Origin: Ciona savignyi | Taxonomy: Eukaryota; Chordata; Ascidiacea; Phlebobranchia; Cionidae | Length of the DNA: 64,000 nucleotides | Assembly (NCBI GenBank): GCA_000149265.1 | Contig: CH002977.1 | Location: 1,056,784-1,120,783 of the forward strand | Direction: 5' to 3' | Shown here: positions 1-13,416 of the stretch, piece after piece | Layout of the letters: the number at the start of each line of letters is the position of its first letter | Position numbering within the stretch: position 1 is the stretch's first letter | The notes under the pieces: model-generated | What the model saw: only the letters and a program-made list of their open reading frames with translations | The model's database searches: none | Told to the model about the DNA's origin: nothing | Position numbers and translations under genes: made by a program

Positions 1-445
1 ACGCTTATTGTTGTGTATACGCACAAGTCTTACCTTGTAAGAGTTGGAGTTCTTTTTTATTCTCCCCAAAACCAAGTACCCTGAGCGTGGGTCAATCACG
101 TTACATAGTCGTAGCGTGGGAAATCGCTTCGTGGCCACATTTAGTCCACATTTTGTGTGAACTGACACGGATCCCGTCCGTATAACAATCAAAATTGTCA
201 AGTAAGGTTTCGGGCCACCGGATTGAGTTAAAAACGGCCTCAAAGAAAATCTCCGCCTTCGCCTTTGAGATATGATTTCCAGGAAACGCGGGAAAACCTA
301 TAATAATATAACTTTATTACATCGCTTAACTGTTGAAATTGGCACAAGCACGATAAAATATAGTAAAAAAAGAATTTACAATTTCTTAAACTCCCACATT
401 ACCTTTATACTGATACACAATAAAATTTAAATAAACAAATTAAGC

Positions 446-637
446 TCAAACCTTAATTACAAATCGCATCCGTTTTCGCTGGCCTCTCACACCAAGAAAC
501 TGGAAGGAAGACTTGCTTCTGGGCGGGGTCAAGGAAAACAGAAGAGAAAGAGATTGTTTCTGCTTCTCGAATCTTCCCTGTTTTTGGTTTCTTTTTCGAT
601 ACAAAAATTTTCCCGGGTTGAAAATTTGCCAGATGGG
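446..637 (-). CDS. candidate 3'-terminal exon of a minus-strand gene
   Basis: On the minus strand an acceptor (ACATTTCAG, AG at 639-638) opens a frame of about 63 codons ending in TGA at 446. It is strongly basic (FLYRKRNQKQGRFEKQKQ, GVRGQRKRMRFVIKV). A second frame is open for 38 codons and would fit the phase-2 end of the block at 6295. An AATAAA on this strand at 318-313 lies downstream of either stop. The region is GC-richer than the DNA around it. No homology was recognised. Confidence 0.25.
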   Translation of the reverse strand, partial: PIWQIFNPGKFLYRKRNQKQGRFEKQKQSLSLLFSLTPPRSKSSFQFLGVRGQRKRMRFVIKV

Positions 638-721
638 CTGAAATGTTGACATAATGAGGTTTATGTTCATAGCCTGAGACCCAACAAACAAAAGGGCATT
701 ATTAAATCCTGTGAAAGGCAA

Positions 722-3700
722 CTAAGAACTTGCTTTGCATCGACAATAAAACAAGAAATAATAAGACAACATTTTTGTATATATAGCTTACAGATTCGAA
801 TTTAACCAGTATTTATTTGCCGATAAATAGCCATTGTGGAGCGTAAAACATCTTTAAACAGATAGAATACGGAAGTAATAAAATTGCTAATACCCATAGT
901 TTAACTAACCCGAACAACTCGTGTATGCTTGCTGGGAAAAAGCACCTTGCCTTTGGCGAACAATGCAGCTCTGCGGTTCGTTGCGCGAGACGGCAAATGA
1001 AGTTTTTCTAATATATCGACTCCTGTATCAAAAGTACAAGTATAAAATTCCCTAGCGGCCAAGAAAAGCCTATTCACCAAACTAAGTTAATCGGTTTAAG
1101 AAGCCACGTTTATATACATATATGCAACTATCATTAGAATTCGCATCTACCTTCTAAATATCTCACTTTTATCCAAAGTAATTTTTGCGGTTTACTCTAT
1201 ATTTTTGCATGTAGCATAGCAGAAGCCGGCAAATGATAGTCTGAGATACACTGCTTAGTTGGTGAGTTTATCAAACGATTAAATACAAAAATATGACGTA
1301 TTTCGTGACAAGGATATGACTCTTATCGTCACCAAGATGCTAAAACTTACCACACAGGGCATTTGATTTTATTATAAACTGATTACTCAGTGAAATTAAA
1401 TTAAAGTGAACTTTCTACACATCAAAATTAATTTAATATGCCATTTACTTTATTGCAATGTAGCCAAACGCTTTTATTATTTATTTTCGACCAGATATAG
1501 ATTTTAGGTGCGTGATGAATCTTTTACTTCCACTATGAACTTGGAAATGCCTAACACTTCAAATTGAGCGTTTTATTATCGCGTTTTAATCCATTGGAAT
1601 GCTTTAAACGCGAATTTAAATTGGATCAGGGTTGAACTAGATTTGACTACAAATATCTTTTCACGGGCATGGAACCAGTTTTATTTTTATTTGCCACAGC
1701 TGTGTTGTTCTTGGAATCAAAATTCCATCCATCTTATCTATTTTTACCTCAGATACTGGCGAATTATTATCGATATAATGAAAGTATATACACATAAATC
1801 ACAATTTTACCACCAATGCCTGTGCGCGTCTTATTTATTATTCACACCCCTTGGTCTGTAGACCAACATGCTACTCAATTTTTTTATAATATATAGAATA
1901 ATGCAATACAAAGGTAATCAATTTATATATACATCCAATGCTAAAAAAACTATTGTTTTACTAGATTAGTGGATAAATGGCGCTTAAGGTAGATTTAAGG
2001 AAAGTTAAAATTTGCGTGCGACACAATACAGTATATCTTGTATAAATCAGACATAGTTACAGATCCGGGGCCTACTGTTCGAATATATTTTGTGTAATTG
2101 ATCAATAAAGTGGTACTAAACGACAAGTACGACAGAGTTCTAAAAAACCTTTTATATAAAAATTAACTTACAGTTGCATACCCAGTTTTGAAACCAGGCC
2201 CAGTTACAAAAAAAGTCAAGTGTTAAATTCGGTACCTGTTGTATCTTGTCCAACGATTTGTGAAGCGAGAAACGCGAGAATAATGATTGCTATCGGGAAC
2301 ACTCTGTGTGAAAAAGCAAACAAGTCAATATTGATTCTACATCTCTATTTATTTAATTTGGAATAGCACGAATGCAAATAGCTTAGTCCGCAACACAGCA
2401 GGGGGTAAAAACCACAAATTATGGGCATCCATTTTTCTTGGGAAACAACAAATATAGCCCCAATAAGATAGTAATTGCCCGTGAACGTTGCATCACCTTT
2501 CTTATATCCCATAACGCTCAACAACACTGTGTTGTATACCACGGGACATTTAGAACCCAATTCCACATTTATTTGGATTTTAAAACTTTGATGTTCTCGA
2601 ATTGCTCGGCGTATGTGTCGACTTTACGCATTATGTGCAACGTATTATAGACTGATCTTGGTTCATTAGAATATACAATATTATTAGCCCTAGAGCGCCA
2701 TATGCCGCGAGCGTGCATATCAAAGGACCGCCACGAAGTACAGACATGCCCTCTCTGCTCGCAGTACCACAAACAGCCGACATGTCACTCTTGCACACAT
2801 TCAATCAATCAACATGCTTCTGGTGTCCGAGACCAGATCAGCCGCGGTTTCTAATCTGGCTTGGAGTGTGGTTTATACGACTTAGCCAAATACACAACAT
2901 GTACATAATCTAGTATTCCGGCATAGTGAGATCGTGATAACTTCTTGTGATCTTAATTTTTCTTGCTCGCAATTTGTGCAATTGAGATATTCTGGATACG
3001 TCACATGTAAAATATGTGTATTTGTTTACGACTACAGGGATTTATAATTGCTATTGTAATCTTAAGGATATCGACACGTTCATGATATGGACACGTTCAT
3101 GTTATCAATTCGCAAAGGCTTATAAGAAAGGTCCAAACGATAGAGTGGATGGATATACGTTAATTAGTTGTTAGCAGTTATTCAGCGATATAAGAGTAAT
3201 ATTTGACTGCCAAAAGTTTTACTGTGCATACTCGTTATGTTCTAATATAGTACTTTACAATATAAATATTGACATTGGCGTAATGTACACTTGCTGGAAA
3301 GAAGAAGACAACTTACCGCATGATGACTACTCCAATTTATCGAAATGAGCGAACAGCAGTCTTAAATTCCGACAACATTTAACTTGGTGAACCTATACCG
3401 AGTTAACGTAATAAACCTTTATTTATAATGGAAACGTTCCGTTCGCATAAGAAATAACTGATACAGTAATATTTTTACCACCAGTTTACGCATAAAAAAT
3501 ATAATGCAATACAAGTGCTATATTACTTTTTACAGAAATTTTTACTACCTTTATTTTATACAATTAAATTTTGACAAGGGGCAACTAACTAAAATTTCAG
3601 CCTTGACGTTAGTTTAGACGACTACACACCGCTAAATCTGATAATCTAATCATCCATTGCGACTTCGAATATTGCAACATTGCGGTTTCAAAATCAATTG

Positions 3701-6294
3701 CCACTTACGTTTTACCTGCGCTACTATATCTAATTACAATAATATGCCTCCAATGCTAATGCAGAATCGCGCATGATTTCTAAATATTGTATAATAAATG
3801 TGTTCAACTAACCCAATAAAAACGCATTTTAACATGTGCGCTTTTTACACAGAATCGTGTTTTACCAAACTGCTCCATCAATGTACAAAGCAAGAATGTC
3901 GAAACACTATGCAGAACTTTTTACTGCCCATTCCCCTTATTTCCTTCGTACTTTGATATTATCTCTCTATGCCACGGAAAACAGCTGGGCTATGAAAACT
4001 TATTTCCGTTGCAAAATTGCTACTGAGTTTCAAACCGAGTTTTCCAAAAAGCCGCTATTTTCAAACGGCGGTGATTACAAAGCACTGTGTCCACATACGG
4101 CTCTGAATATAGATGAAATAATTGCCGACAAATACGTAAAAACTTGTGCGGTTAATTTAATGCCCATAGCTTAATATTGTTGATGTGCATTATTTATAAC
4201 TCACAATAATCATACCACCCAATAAAAAACGACCAAACAATGTTTGGATGTTTGCATATCTATATTGTGTCTCCAATATTTTTACATGCGCCACCGTTTC
4301 CTATTGTTTTATCGGCCATTGTTTTTAGCGTGTTTCTCAGTCTATAGAGTTTGGTGGGAATATTACTTCAGTTAGTTCCCACCCAATTGATTTCCATCGT
4401 CATAACAAGGCCGATCCTTTTATTATTATTTTATTATGAACTGAAAATTGTTACCCGTCCAACCGCCAGAAAGGTTTAGGCTGCAGTCATTTGCTTTTCC
4501 CTATCTTTGACTCTTTCAAGACGGTAACGTCGATATTCCACACCATGTGAGTTTTTTTAACATCGTTTTGATTCTTCATTTTAATCATGTTAACGATTAC
4601 GTATACAGCCGACAACAAAGTCGAATGGCTTGACTTGAAAATCGCAGGTCTTTGCCACCAATTTAAGGTTAAGCTGGCGTAAAATTGAGCCATAATGACA
4701 CTCTGATCTTTACTTCTTACGTAAAGTACAAATTGTAGCGGAAGCCGCTTGTTTTCGCTACACACGTCGCAACAAAACCGCCATTGTAACCAAGTGTACC
4801 CGCAATAATTAATTTTCCACACAGGTGGAGTAGGCCGTATGAAAAAACCAACCTGCGTAAACGGACACCCCTGTTATTTTGACTCGCCAATTTCCTAAAC
4901 AAGCATTCGTCTGATACGCCGGTTCGCAGTGATTGACAATTTGTCGAACAATTTCAGCAGGGAACAAACGTACTGAATTATTGCGCTGTAGAACACACGG
5001 AAATTCAGTGAAACACAGTTGTGAGTCAAATCATACGTGAATTTGTGAACAGTTCGTGGGATTAAATACAAAAATCGAAATTTAACGATTTGACGCTTTT
5101 AGTACTTCTTTTGTTCAGGAAGTCGGTAATGCTGTACAATGAGATCGCGGGACGCAAAGTTAAACCACAACTTGGGTTATTTCAATTCGTTTTACCCGGT
5201 AATGCGTAATCATCACACGATACTGCGCAATAACGTATAGTACAATATAAATATTAAAGGCGTTATGACTTTAAAATTTAGGTAGTATTTAAAAGTCCAA
5301 CATTGCATTTATTTTATTTAAAAGGTGCATTATTTTTAACTTATTTTGCGTCCTGTCTCAAAGATTTATTTAACCTGGGCCGTAAGAAAGCATTGACTTT
5401 AATGAATAGTTTTGAATTTGTATTAAAATTACAGGAAATTGTATACCCAATTACTTACTACCTTTTCATTTACCAATTAAATAAACGGGAACGGCGTAAA
5501 CTTTTTAGTAGAAACCATTTTAAACATTTGTTACGCTTTTCTGCTTCGTACTGGTTTCAGCTACTCTTTAAAACCACAAAAATCGCAAACAGAGCGTGAC
5601 CGGTTTCTTGACACCTGCGAATTGTGACGTAACAATTGTGTTGATAAGGTGCTCAAACAAATACGATATCACCCGCATTCAAAGTACAACGCATATTTTC
5701 AAGTAATACGAAATTATATATTACCATGCGCTATATTAGGCAGACCCACAGATTGAATTCCTAATTTCCAAATACACCAGAAAACTGTTACTGTTAAAAT
5801 ACCACCTCTTTTTCTAACTAAAAAAAACACGGAACGTTAACAATATTTCTCATCGTCCAAAATTTATAATGTTCATGTATGTGACGTTTTTAGTTTTTCT
5901 GGTCGACAAATAAATGCACTTCAATAATTTTTTTAAATTAAGTTTGTTGGTATACAACCTGACAGCGGGTTTTGTGTGCAATACCAACAAATTACTATAG
6001 AGTGTTTTCCATAACAAACATCGTGCCTAAATTTATGTAACTTGATCGACCATTGTCAATGAGCTAATTAATCTTCGAGAAAATGTTACTTACGGGAAAA
6101 TTGTTATGATAAGTGCTCATCATTTATCATTATACTGTAAACAGAAGCGGATATTGTTTGTGCGTGACGCTCGATGGTCGATCGTTGCCGGTTAGAAAAT
6201 ACTGAAAGTTAAACATGTTGCGCTATTTTATATGTTTTTGTAGTCGTATTGGTCTGAATTGAAGCGGCCTTCTCCGTAAGAAAATAAACCTTAC
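722..6294. other. gene-poor AT-rich region
   Basis: I see no supportable gene here. Open frames of 60-112 codons occur (for example 3836-4174 plus, 4487-4822 minus, 5303-5599 plus), but they lack recognisable motifs and convincing splice context. A short direct repeat GACACGTTCATG occurs twice near 3075-3105. If the blocks at 446-637 and 6295-6657 belong together, this would be an intron. Confidence 0.5.
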
Positions 6295-6657
6295 CTTAAA
6301 ATACTAGGAGTCGTGCCCGTTGGTGTTATAAGGGTAAACCTGCTCTGTCGACTTTTGGTGATATTATTATGTCGTGGTGATGACAGACAATGCGCCGGGA
6401 ATGATGTCACTATAGAGGGTGATGTGAAACGGCGGGCAAGCATTGGTGGGTTGGCTTGAAACACTCGTCTCACTGAATGAATACGAAAATATTACGTTGG
6501 CTTAATGATATAAAACAAGGAAAATTTAACTACCTGCTGATTCTGGTCGAAGATTGCTGCAAATAGAAATACGTCTGCTCGTCGCTCTTTGGCTCCGAGA
6601 AAACTTTGTTGTACTGACGGCACTTTTATGGTAGTCCTGGTGCGCCAAAGCATAGTA
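6295..6657 (-). CDS. two candidate exons of an unrecognised minus-strand gene
   Basis: Exon-like blocks at 6657-6534 and 6472-6295 are bounded by AG acceptors and by donors GTAGTT and GTAAGG. The first runs from phase 0 to phase 1 and the second from phase 1 to phase 2, so they join cleanly. The encoded stretch is basic and Ser/Thr/Pro-rich: SRRISICSNLRPESA, then RRVFQANPPMLARRF and FTLITPTGTTPSILR. It is GC-richer than its surroundings. A competing frame is also open through the first block, so the reading is uncertain. No family was recognised; a disordered nuclear or cytoskeletal protein would fit the composition. Confidence 0.35.
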
Positions 6658-9600
6658 CTAATGACCGGTCTGGAGGATCAGCTTTGACAAAAGCAAGTTT
6701 ATTTCGTTGTTCCGCTTTTATGTTACTCAAGACCTTCGATGGTGATTTCCATGTTCTGAGAGTCTAGATTAGTCGCGGTGCTCTTTAACCACTTGCGGAA
6801 TAACGAGGAAGTCTTATAGTCGATATAGAGGGCTGCCACTATCAAGCAGCACCCATTTATGCCACTGCTTCCTATTCCATAAATCCTTTAGCGTATTACG
6901 TAAAACCCTATACCTAATCGTCACTGGATGGAATAAAACCAGGCTTTCTTCGCCCGGAAGGGCTTGATTGTGATTCTAAAAGGGGAACAAATATAGGACA
7001 CTGTTCACATTCAAAACACAATGTAGTGAATTCAGCTAGTGTTTACATACCCATCTACACTATCAGGGCATTAATGTTTACGAAGCCTTCACAAATGAAG
7101 CTAAAGTCTACAATAACAAAACAACGTTAATTTTTAAAGCAGCTACAAATGTCTAGGCGATGTACAAAGTGGCACAAGTCTGTATTACACAGTTAATTGA
7201 AACCGCATGTCGGAGATCTCAATTTTACGCACATAATCATATTCAGATATAAAATTACGGCATCGTCTAAAAAAACAGACCTACTGGCATGCATTTTAAA
7301 TTGGAAACACAAACGAATTGTTTTATCAATAAAGTTAGTAAATGTAATAAAGCAATTAATGCAAGCTGCGTAATATAAATCAATAGTAATTTAACTTAAA
7401 TTTAATGACATGCTATATTTATAAATATTTTAAACACAAGAGTTTTTACTTAAGTGTGTTATTTGAATATTAAGTTTCCAAGATTTGTCAAACTTTATTG
7501 TTTGCTATAAGTCAGTTTTGGGCAACGAAGTAACTTTGTCATAAATTATAATTTTAGTGACTTCGACAAATGTGTACCCAATGCCTTATGTAACCATTAT
7601 TTTGTTCTCACTGCCCTTTAATTTATTCGCTTAACGGGATAATCCTGTTAACTCTGGTTCGAGCAGAAAGCAATAATTATAAATTATGGACTGCGAGGTT
7701 GCTTATCCATGCCTGAAGTACGCATAAGGTTGCCTTGCGATTATCTTTGGTATTTTCGTGTAAGCAAAACCTATAATTTAGGATTCAGTCTCTGTTCCAA
7801 TACTTTTGTTTTGTGTATAAACTCTAAGTTGCGTAAATGTTAAGATCTTCAAGGAACCACAATCGCGTGTGGACAGTGAGTTGATGTAACGCCTTTATTA
7901 AGTACAGTCTCTTTGAACGGGTTTACCACTAATTCTCTAGAGCTCTTTCGAATGTTTTCACCTACCCGAACTGCGATGAACAAAACCCCAATTTCTTAAT
8001 TAGATCAAATGTACATATTACGGGCGTCGCGTTTGCACGGATGACGCACATAACAACAGAGCTGCAAATGATCAAACCGGGTGGGAATATCTGCTTTCCC
8101 GACGAGATAGTTCAAGTGCACTATCATGTAATGATATGGCCATGGAATGTGCTGGCTTGAGAATTTATGTTTGTACTTAACGATAGCGTGAACTAATGGT
8201 GTTTCATACACATGTTTTTTTTTTTTTTTTTATTTATCTTATTTGGTAGCAGTCAAACTTGTTTAAGACTATATATATATCAGACTGAACATTCCTATTA
8301 TCAGGTTAGTTTTTAATATACTAAACAGTAAATAGTTATGTAAACGCCACCCTAAATTTCATTAATTAATTCTTACAAACGTACCTTCGGAGAGAATCCA
8401 AAACATTAAAAGTGATCATGTAATTCGTTTTAATTTGCAACATTTGCGCAGAACTCGCCCATAAAACCCTTTCTACAAATACGAGGGCATTTGAAATTTT
8501 AGGCGTTTGAATAGGACCATTCAATCGATCATAAATGTTATTGTAGTTCACAATCAGTAAAGGATCTTTAATATATGTCAAATGTATGTAACATAACTGC
8601 CTTACCTAATGATTTTAACGTAACTATATGAGACTTTGTTAATCGTTTTCTACCTGCTGGGCTTAAAGCTACAAAGGTTAATTGGGCCAATATACCAGAC
8701 CAACGATGATCTTGTCGTCATGAATAATCTTACAATGTAGTACCCCAATACAGATTTTCCGAAAGTGACGTATTACCAACACTGCAACTTTGAAATTCCA
8801 CTTGATAACTAGTCGTGGAATAAAATAGGCTTTCGCCTGAAGAACTCACTTCGAGGTGACTCAGCTTGGTAAAAGCTATCATACCTGGTTGAGTCTCAAA
8901 AGAAACACGCTAAAAGCAAATTTGTTCAATGACTCGAACTTCACACCAGTTAACGTAATGTAACGTCGTACATACCCGAGATAGGCATACCACAATTCAA
9001 TCCAAGTAAATACCTAGCCTGACATCTACGAGTTTGCAGTACATAAGAGCATTAAACACTCTATTTCAACCCTAAAGTACATTTTTTCATACTAGTTTGA
9101 TTTCACTTTGTAAAGTTGTATGCAACCTTCCTCCAGATCATCCTGTGCCGAACTGCGTTTCATATGACTATAATCAAAGGAGTTATCAGCCGTGCAATTT
9201 ACTGTGCTTTTCACAATCAACTGTAAACGAGTAATTGCAACATAAACAAACATAGAACATCCGCGGCGAATCAATTAATTAAGAGTTAACAAACTATCCA
9301 GTTTAATTAACACATTATTGCACTAGATTGTTTTTTATGATTTTTAACAATGAGAAGTACCTAAGGATCGTAGTTAAACCATAATTTGATACATTTGACA
9401 GTTGTGTCCAAGCGTTCGCAACTTGTGTGGGTGTATCAAACCGCTACGAAATGCTCAGCTTTAACTTCCCTGTGCGCAAAAAAATGCAACATTAGCATTA
9501 ATTATACCGTGTATCCTATTAAACTCAATGGCAATGGCAGGTTACTAACTTGCAGCACGTATAAATTGATTGTGCAGGCGGTAACAAAATCACGGGCACG

Positions 9601-12600
9601 TTTTGTTCCAAAACAGCGGTAGACCTTCTTACCAACGAGGCCTATAAGCACAGCGAAGCGTATCTAATCTGCGGACAGTGCTGTCATTCACCAAATAATA
9701 AAAAATGGTTAACCGTTCCATCATTCTTGCAGCATTAGTCAGTTGCAGGGCCTGCATATATCATAATAACCCTATATAACACTATTCACAGAGATTTAAG
9801 AGCTTAAAACAGCATGCTGATAACTTTTCGGCTGTTTATATATATTTTATATTGATTAAGAACATATAGCTATATGGTGATGCAAATCGCATTTAACATA
9901 TAGAATCATGTTAAAACAAATTTTTAAAAGGAAATACGACCAAAAAAATTACATAATCACTGTTCCTGTGTATTTGAACAGCAAGAAAAAGAAGGGTGAC
10001 TGTTTCCACAAAGTTATAAGAGAAACCTAATGCAACACCACATGAAATAGACTAAAATAACACTCGCTAAGAGTGTGTTCAAGTGCTCTGACCGCATCCT
10101 TAAAAGCAATATTACAGTTAAAACAATTATTATATTTAAAGTTTCTAAATGAGCTATTATTAAAAATGCAAAAGATGTTCTAAAATATTTTATTTCTATC
10201 AACAAGGGAGACATTCTTATGACAGCTAAATTTTATCTTTGCAAATTATCACCTCTTGCCGATGTAATTTATGAACATTATGGTGACCATAATGCGTCAT
10301 CTGAACGTGCTCAATATGTCAGTAATCAAACTGTGGTATATACGTAGCATACCTTGCGCCATATACTGATTTATGCTTGTCGATATGTTAATAAAAGTGT
10401 ACGTTTCGCAGGATTTTATACTGGTGTACACAACTTTAATGCACAGTTGAATCCGTATGACTTCATCTTTAAGGTTGACTTATCCGGTATTTTACCAAGC
10501 TTACCAGCGGATCAATTACAATGTTTTAGTTAGCGTAATGGTCACTTGGAAAAAATGTCAGAGGTGCGTTAACAAGTGCTTTTAAAACTCGTATATGTGC
10601 ATATGCGTCGTACGTTTATTACAGTTTACCACAAATTTAGTTATGGTTAAAGATACGTTTTAATATTATATTTCAAGTACAGATATGATTATCTAAATTC
10701 CGCTTTCATTTTCATTTTAATCCGTATAATGCTTGATAATTGCACGTGTTAGTTTCCTAAGCTATGTGCAATTAAAACTAACTTTGACAAAGTGGTTTAA
10801 ATCATTTGAGGCATAATTTACCTGTTTAACTTGGAATTAAGGCTTAGTATGTTGCTCCCGGGCTCTTATTTATAGCTAAACTAATCTCCATTGATACTAG
10901 CTTGCTGACTGCCCGGTTTACCAATTCTTGATATATGATTGGCATCTCAGCACCGTGTTGATGTAAATTGAGGACGCGGTGAACTCAAATTACGAAATAC
11001 AAACTTCATCCTGGCTAATGTACTTGGCGCTAAACAAACGGTTACATATCCCACGTTTGGGGAATTGAGACCAAAAAACAGACCACAACATCTAAGATCA
11101 AATTGAAAGTATTTATTTATAAAAAGCCGCGACCGCTGTTTGACCCTACTAAGTTATTGAATTGAGGTTCATGCACAAATTAACATTGTGTTTTACTTTT
11201 GTTACATTTAAAATATTTAAACGATTTACTTCACACGTGTTTGTCGAATTTAATTATCAGCAAATCTAAAATTACCAAATTTACGAACATATGGTGCATA
11301 GCAATATTGTCGTAATACAGGTGAAACGTGCCAAACGCGACGCAGAGCAATTGTCGCGCATATTACAAACAGAACGTAATATAACCTAGTCACGATAGGA
11401 CAGGAATGGTATTAAATGGATAATTTTACATCCATATTTTCTTCTTTTAGATAAAAAAAGGCATAATTCATTAAAATTTAAATTAAAAATTAAACGCTAA
11501 ACACGCGAATCCAAACGGGAAAATAATTAGGCGATATTTTGACCCTGCCAATTTCCACCGCTATATATAGCATACTTAAGTCATTCGTCTGAATCAAACC
11601 TACAAGCTAAAATAAGTTTTTTATGTCTACGGCAGCCGCAAATGTATTCAATTAAAGGCGTCGAAATGTTATGTAGTGTACTTTATCGGCGCTTTATTGT
11701 ACTTAAAAGGATACCACGCCACACTTGTCAAACCGCAGTTAATGATTAAACCACATTAGGCGGAAATGTGCGGTTCAGACTGTCCATAATCAGCAGTTTG
11801 TTGAGCAAACACTACTTGTATCGATTCCCCGTCGGCATTCTACAAATAGCCTTGCTCATATTTTATAATCCTAAACACAATGTCAGTGTTGTATGTTAAT
11901 GAAATTGATATCTATCCGCATGACCAACACACTCGTATATCCTAAAACATTCCAAACGCATATTACACATTTATATTTATATATATATTAAACTTTTCTT
12001 GGAAAACAAATCCATGACCGAAAAGTTTTGTTCGTATTACGAAACCGCGATGTAAAACCCAGTAGATCTTCGAGGATTGCTATACACCCGCCGAGTCACG
12101 TCCTTCCGAGCCCTACAGCATTGAATTAGCATCGATGCGTATTCGATTCAGTGATTTCCCCAGCGAAAACTAAAGAGCGACCTTAAGGAATTATTAAAGA
12201 TAAAATCACACCCAATTGACGTCCAACCGTTAAACAGCACGAATAAGACAGACATAAGCCTTAATGGTGTGACACAAGGAGAACAATGAGTTCATTGTCT
12301 GTGAGAAAGACGTCTCACGCGCTTACACGCAACTCATAACAGGTGAATTAAAAAAAACAGTCAAAATTATAAAAAAAATGGGATCAATGTAGACTGCTTA
12401 TTCCTGTACATGCATTTTTCGTTTGAAACCTTTAAGTTTAAGAATATAAATAAACACGTGCAGTAGCAATTGTTTTTCAACGAGTTGCAAAGGACCCTTA
12501 AAAGCTACTTCAAGCAGGGTCTTATTCACACGCTACTACAACATTCCCTGAAACAGCTTTCCGTAAATTTTTGGTATTCAGTATCATACTTGGGTCGAGT
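6658..12600. other. AT-rich region without a supportable gene
   Basis: This stretch holds poly-T, AT runs and short open frames only. On the plus strand, frame 1 between about 10069 and 10640 is depleted in stops and may be an old decayed coding sequence. Nothing else exceeds what chance would give in this composition. Confidence 0.5.
8215..8231 (+). repeat. poly-T tract
   Basis: A homopolymer of about 17 T residues. It could be slippage DNA or the A-tail of a minus-strand retrotransposed copy, but the flanks show no recognisable element. Confidence 0.7.
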
Positions 12601-12649
12601 GGAAGCCAACTGTCCATTGAGAATTTGAAAGCAATTCGTCGTCGGCTTG

Positions 12650-12657
12650 TGACGTCA
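12650..12657. promoter_or_regulatory. consensus CRE palindrome TGACGTCA
   Basis: A perfect TGACGTCA, the CREB/ATF binding consensus, lies at the left side of a locally GC-richer block (12.6-13.35 kb). Occupancy cannot be told from sequence. Confidence 0.4.
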
Positions 12658-13253
12658 AGCACACGTCCGTTTACCATGACAACATTGAATGTAGTGATGG
12701 ATAGTGCACAATATCCTCAAGTGACAGTTTAAAAGGTTTTTTTGGTTTCCATTTCTTTACGTCACGCAATCTCCCACAAGATTGACAATTTATGTCAGCG
12801 TCAAAAATTACTTTCAAATATATTGACGATTATTTTTGTAAACCCTTACTCTCCACTGCACATTTTACGATGGCGAAGGCGAAAATTGCTGCCGGTAATC
12901 GATTTTTTCTTTCGTACCACAAAACGAACCGCGGAAAGCTAAACATTTATACTTTCGATTCTCGCATCCGGGGCAGCGGTACTGCCTCGGTATTTTTGTC
13001 GAAACAACACTTATTTCTACATTTCAATTGTCCCAATCGTCGCCATCAGAGCAATTTTCACCAGAAAGCTTTAATTTCTCGACAATTTTGGCGGCTTATT
13101 CTCGCCCCTGTAGACGAGAGGTGCGTAGCGCAGCCGACTGGTTTCCGCGTTCTTGTTTTTGTTTCGTGTAAAAAGTGATTCGGTACCTGCGTCTCAAGCA
13201 AACCTGCTGGGACGCAGCCACACACGAATGGTCAGGTCGGTCGCTATTGATAT

Positions 13254-13265
13254 GATGACGTCATC
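13254..13265. promoter_or_regulatory. extended CRE palindrome GATGACGTCATC
   Basis: A 12-base perfect palindrome containing TGACGTCA, about 600 bases from the first CRE. It lies in a GC-rich, CpG-containing stretch with several overlapping plus-strand frames (12742-13416). The block looks more like a promoter or enhancer than a protein gene. Confidence 0.42.
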
Positions 13266-13416
13266 TACTGGTGGATGCGGCGGGAAGCTCAACCGCAGCT
13301 GCTTATCGCTATTACGCTACCCAGTTATCATAATTGCTCTGCCTATTATTAACTTTATTGACAGACCCTATTTTCTTTGTGGCGCACTTATGGTAATAAA
13401 ATACACTTTGTCTTAG

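Noticed and set aside
3836..4822. 112-codon plus frame and 111-codon minus frame
   Set aside because: No recognisable motif, no splice context, and composition like the surrounding AT-rich DNA.
7640..7680. GGTTCGAGC box-B-like sequence
   Set aside because: No matching box A or cloverleaf arms, so not a tRNA.
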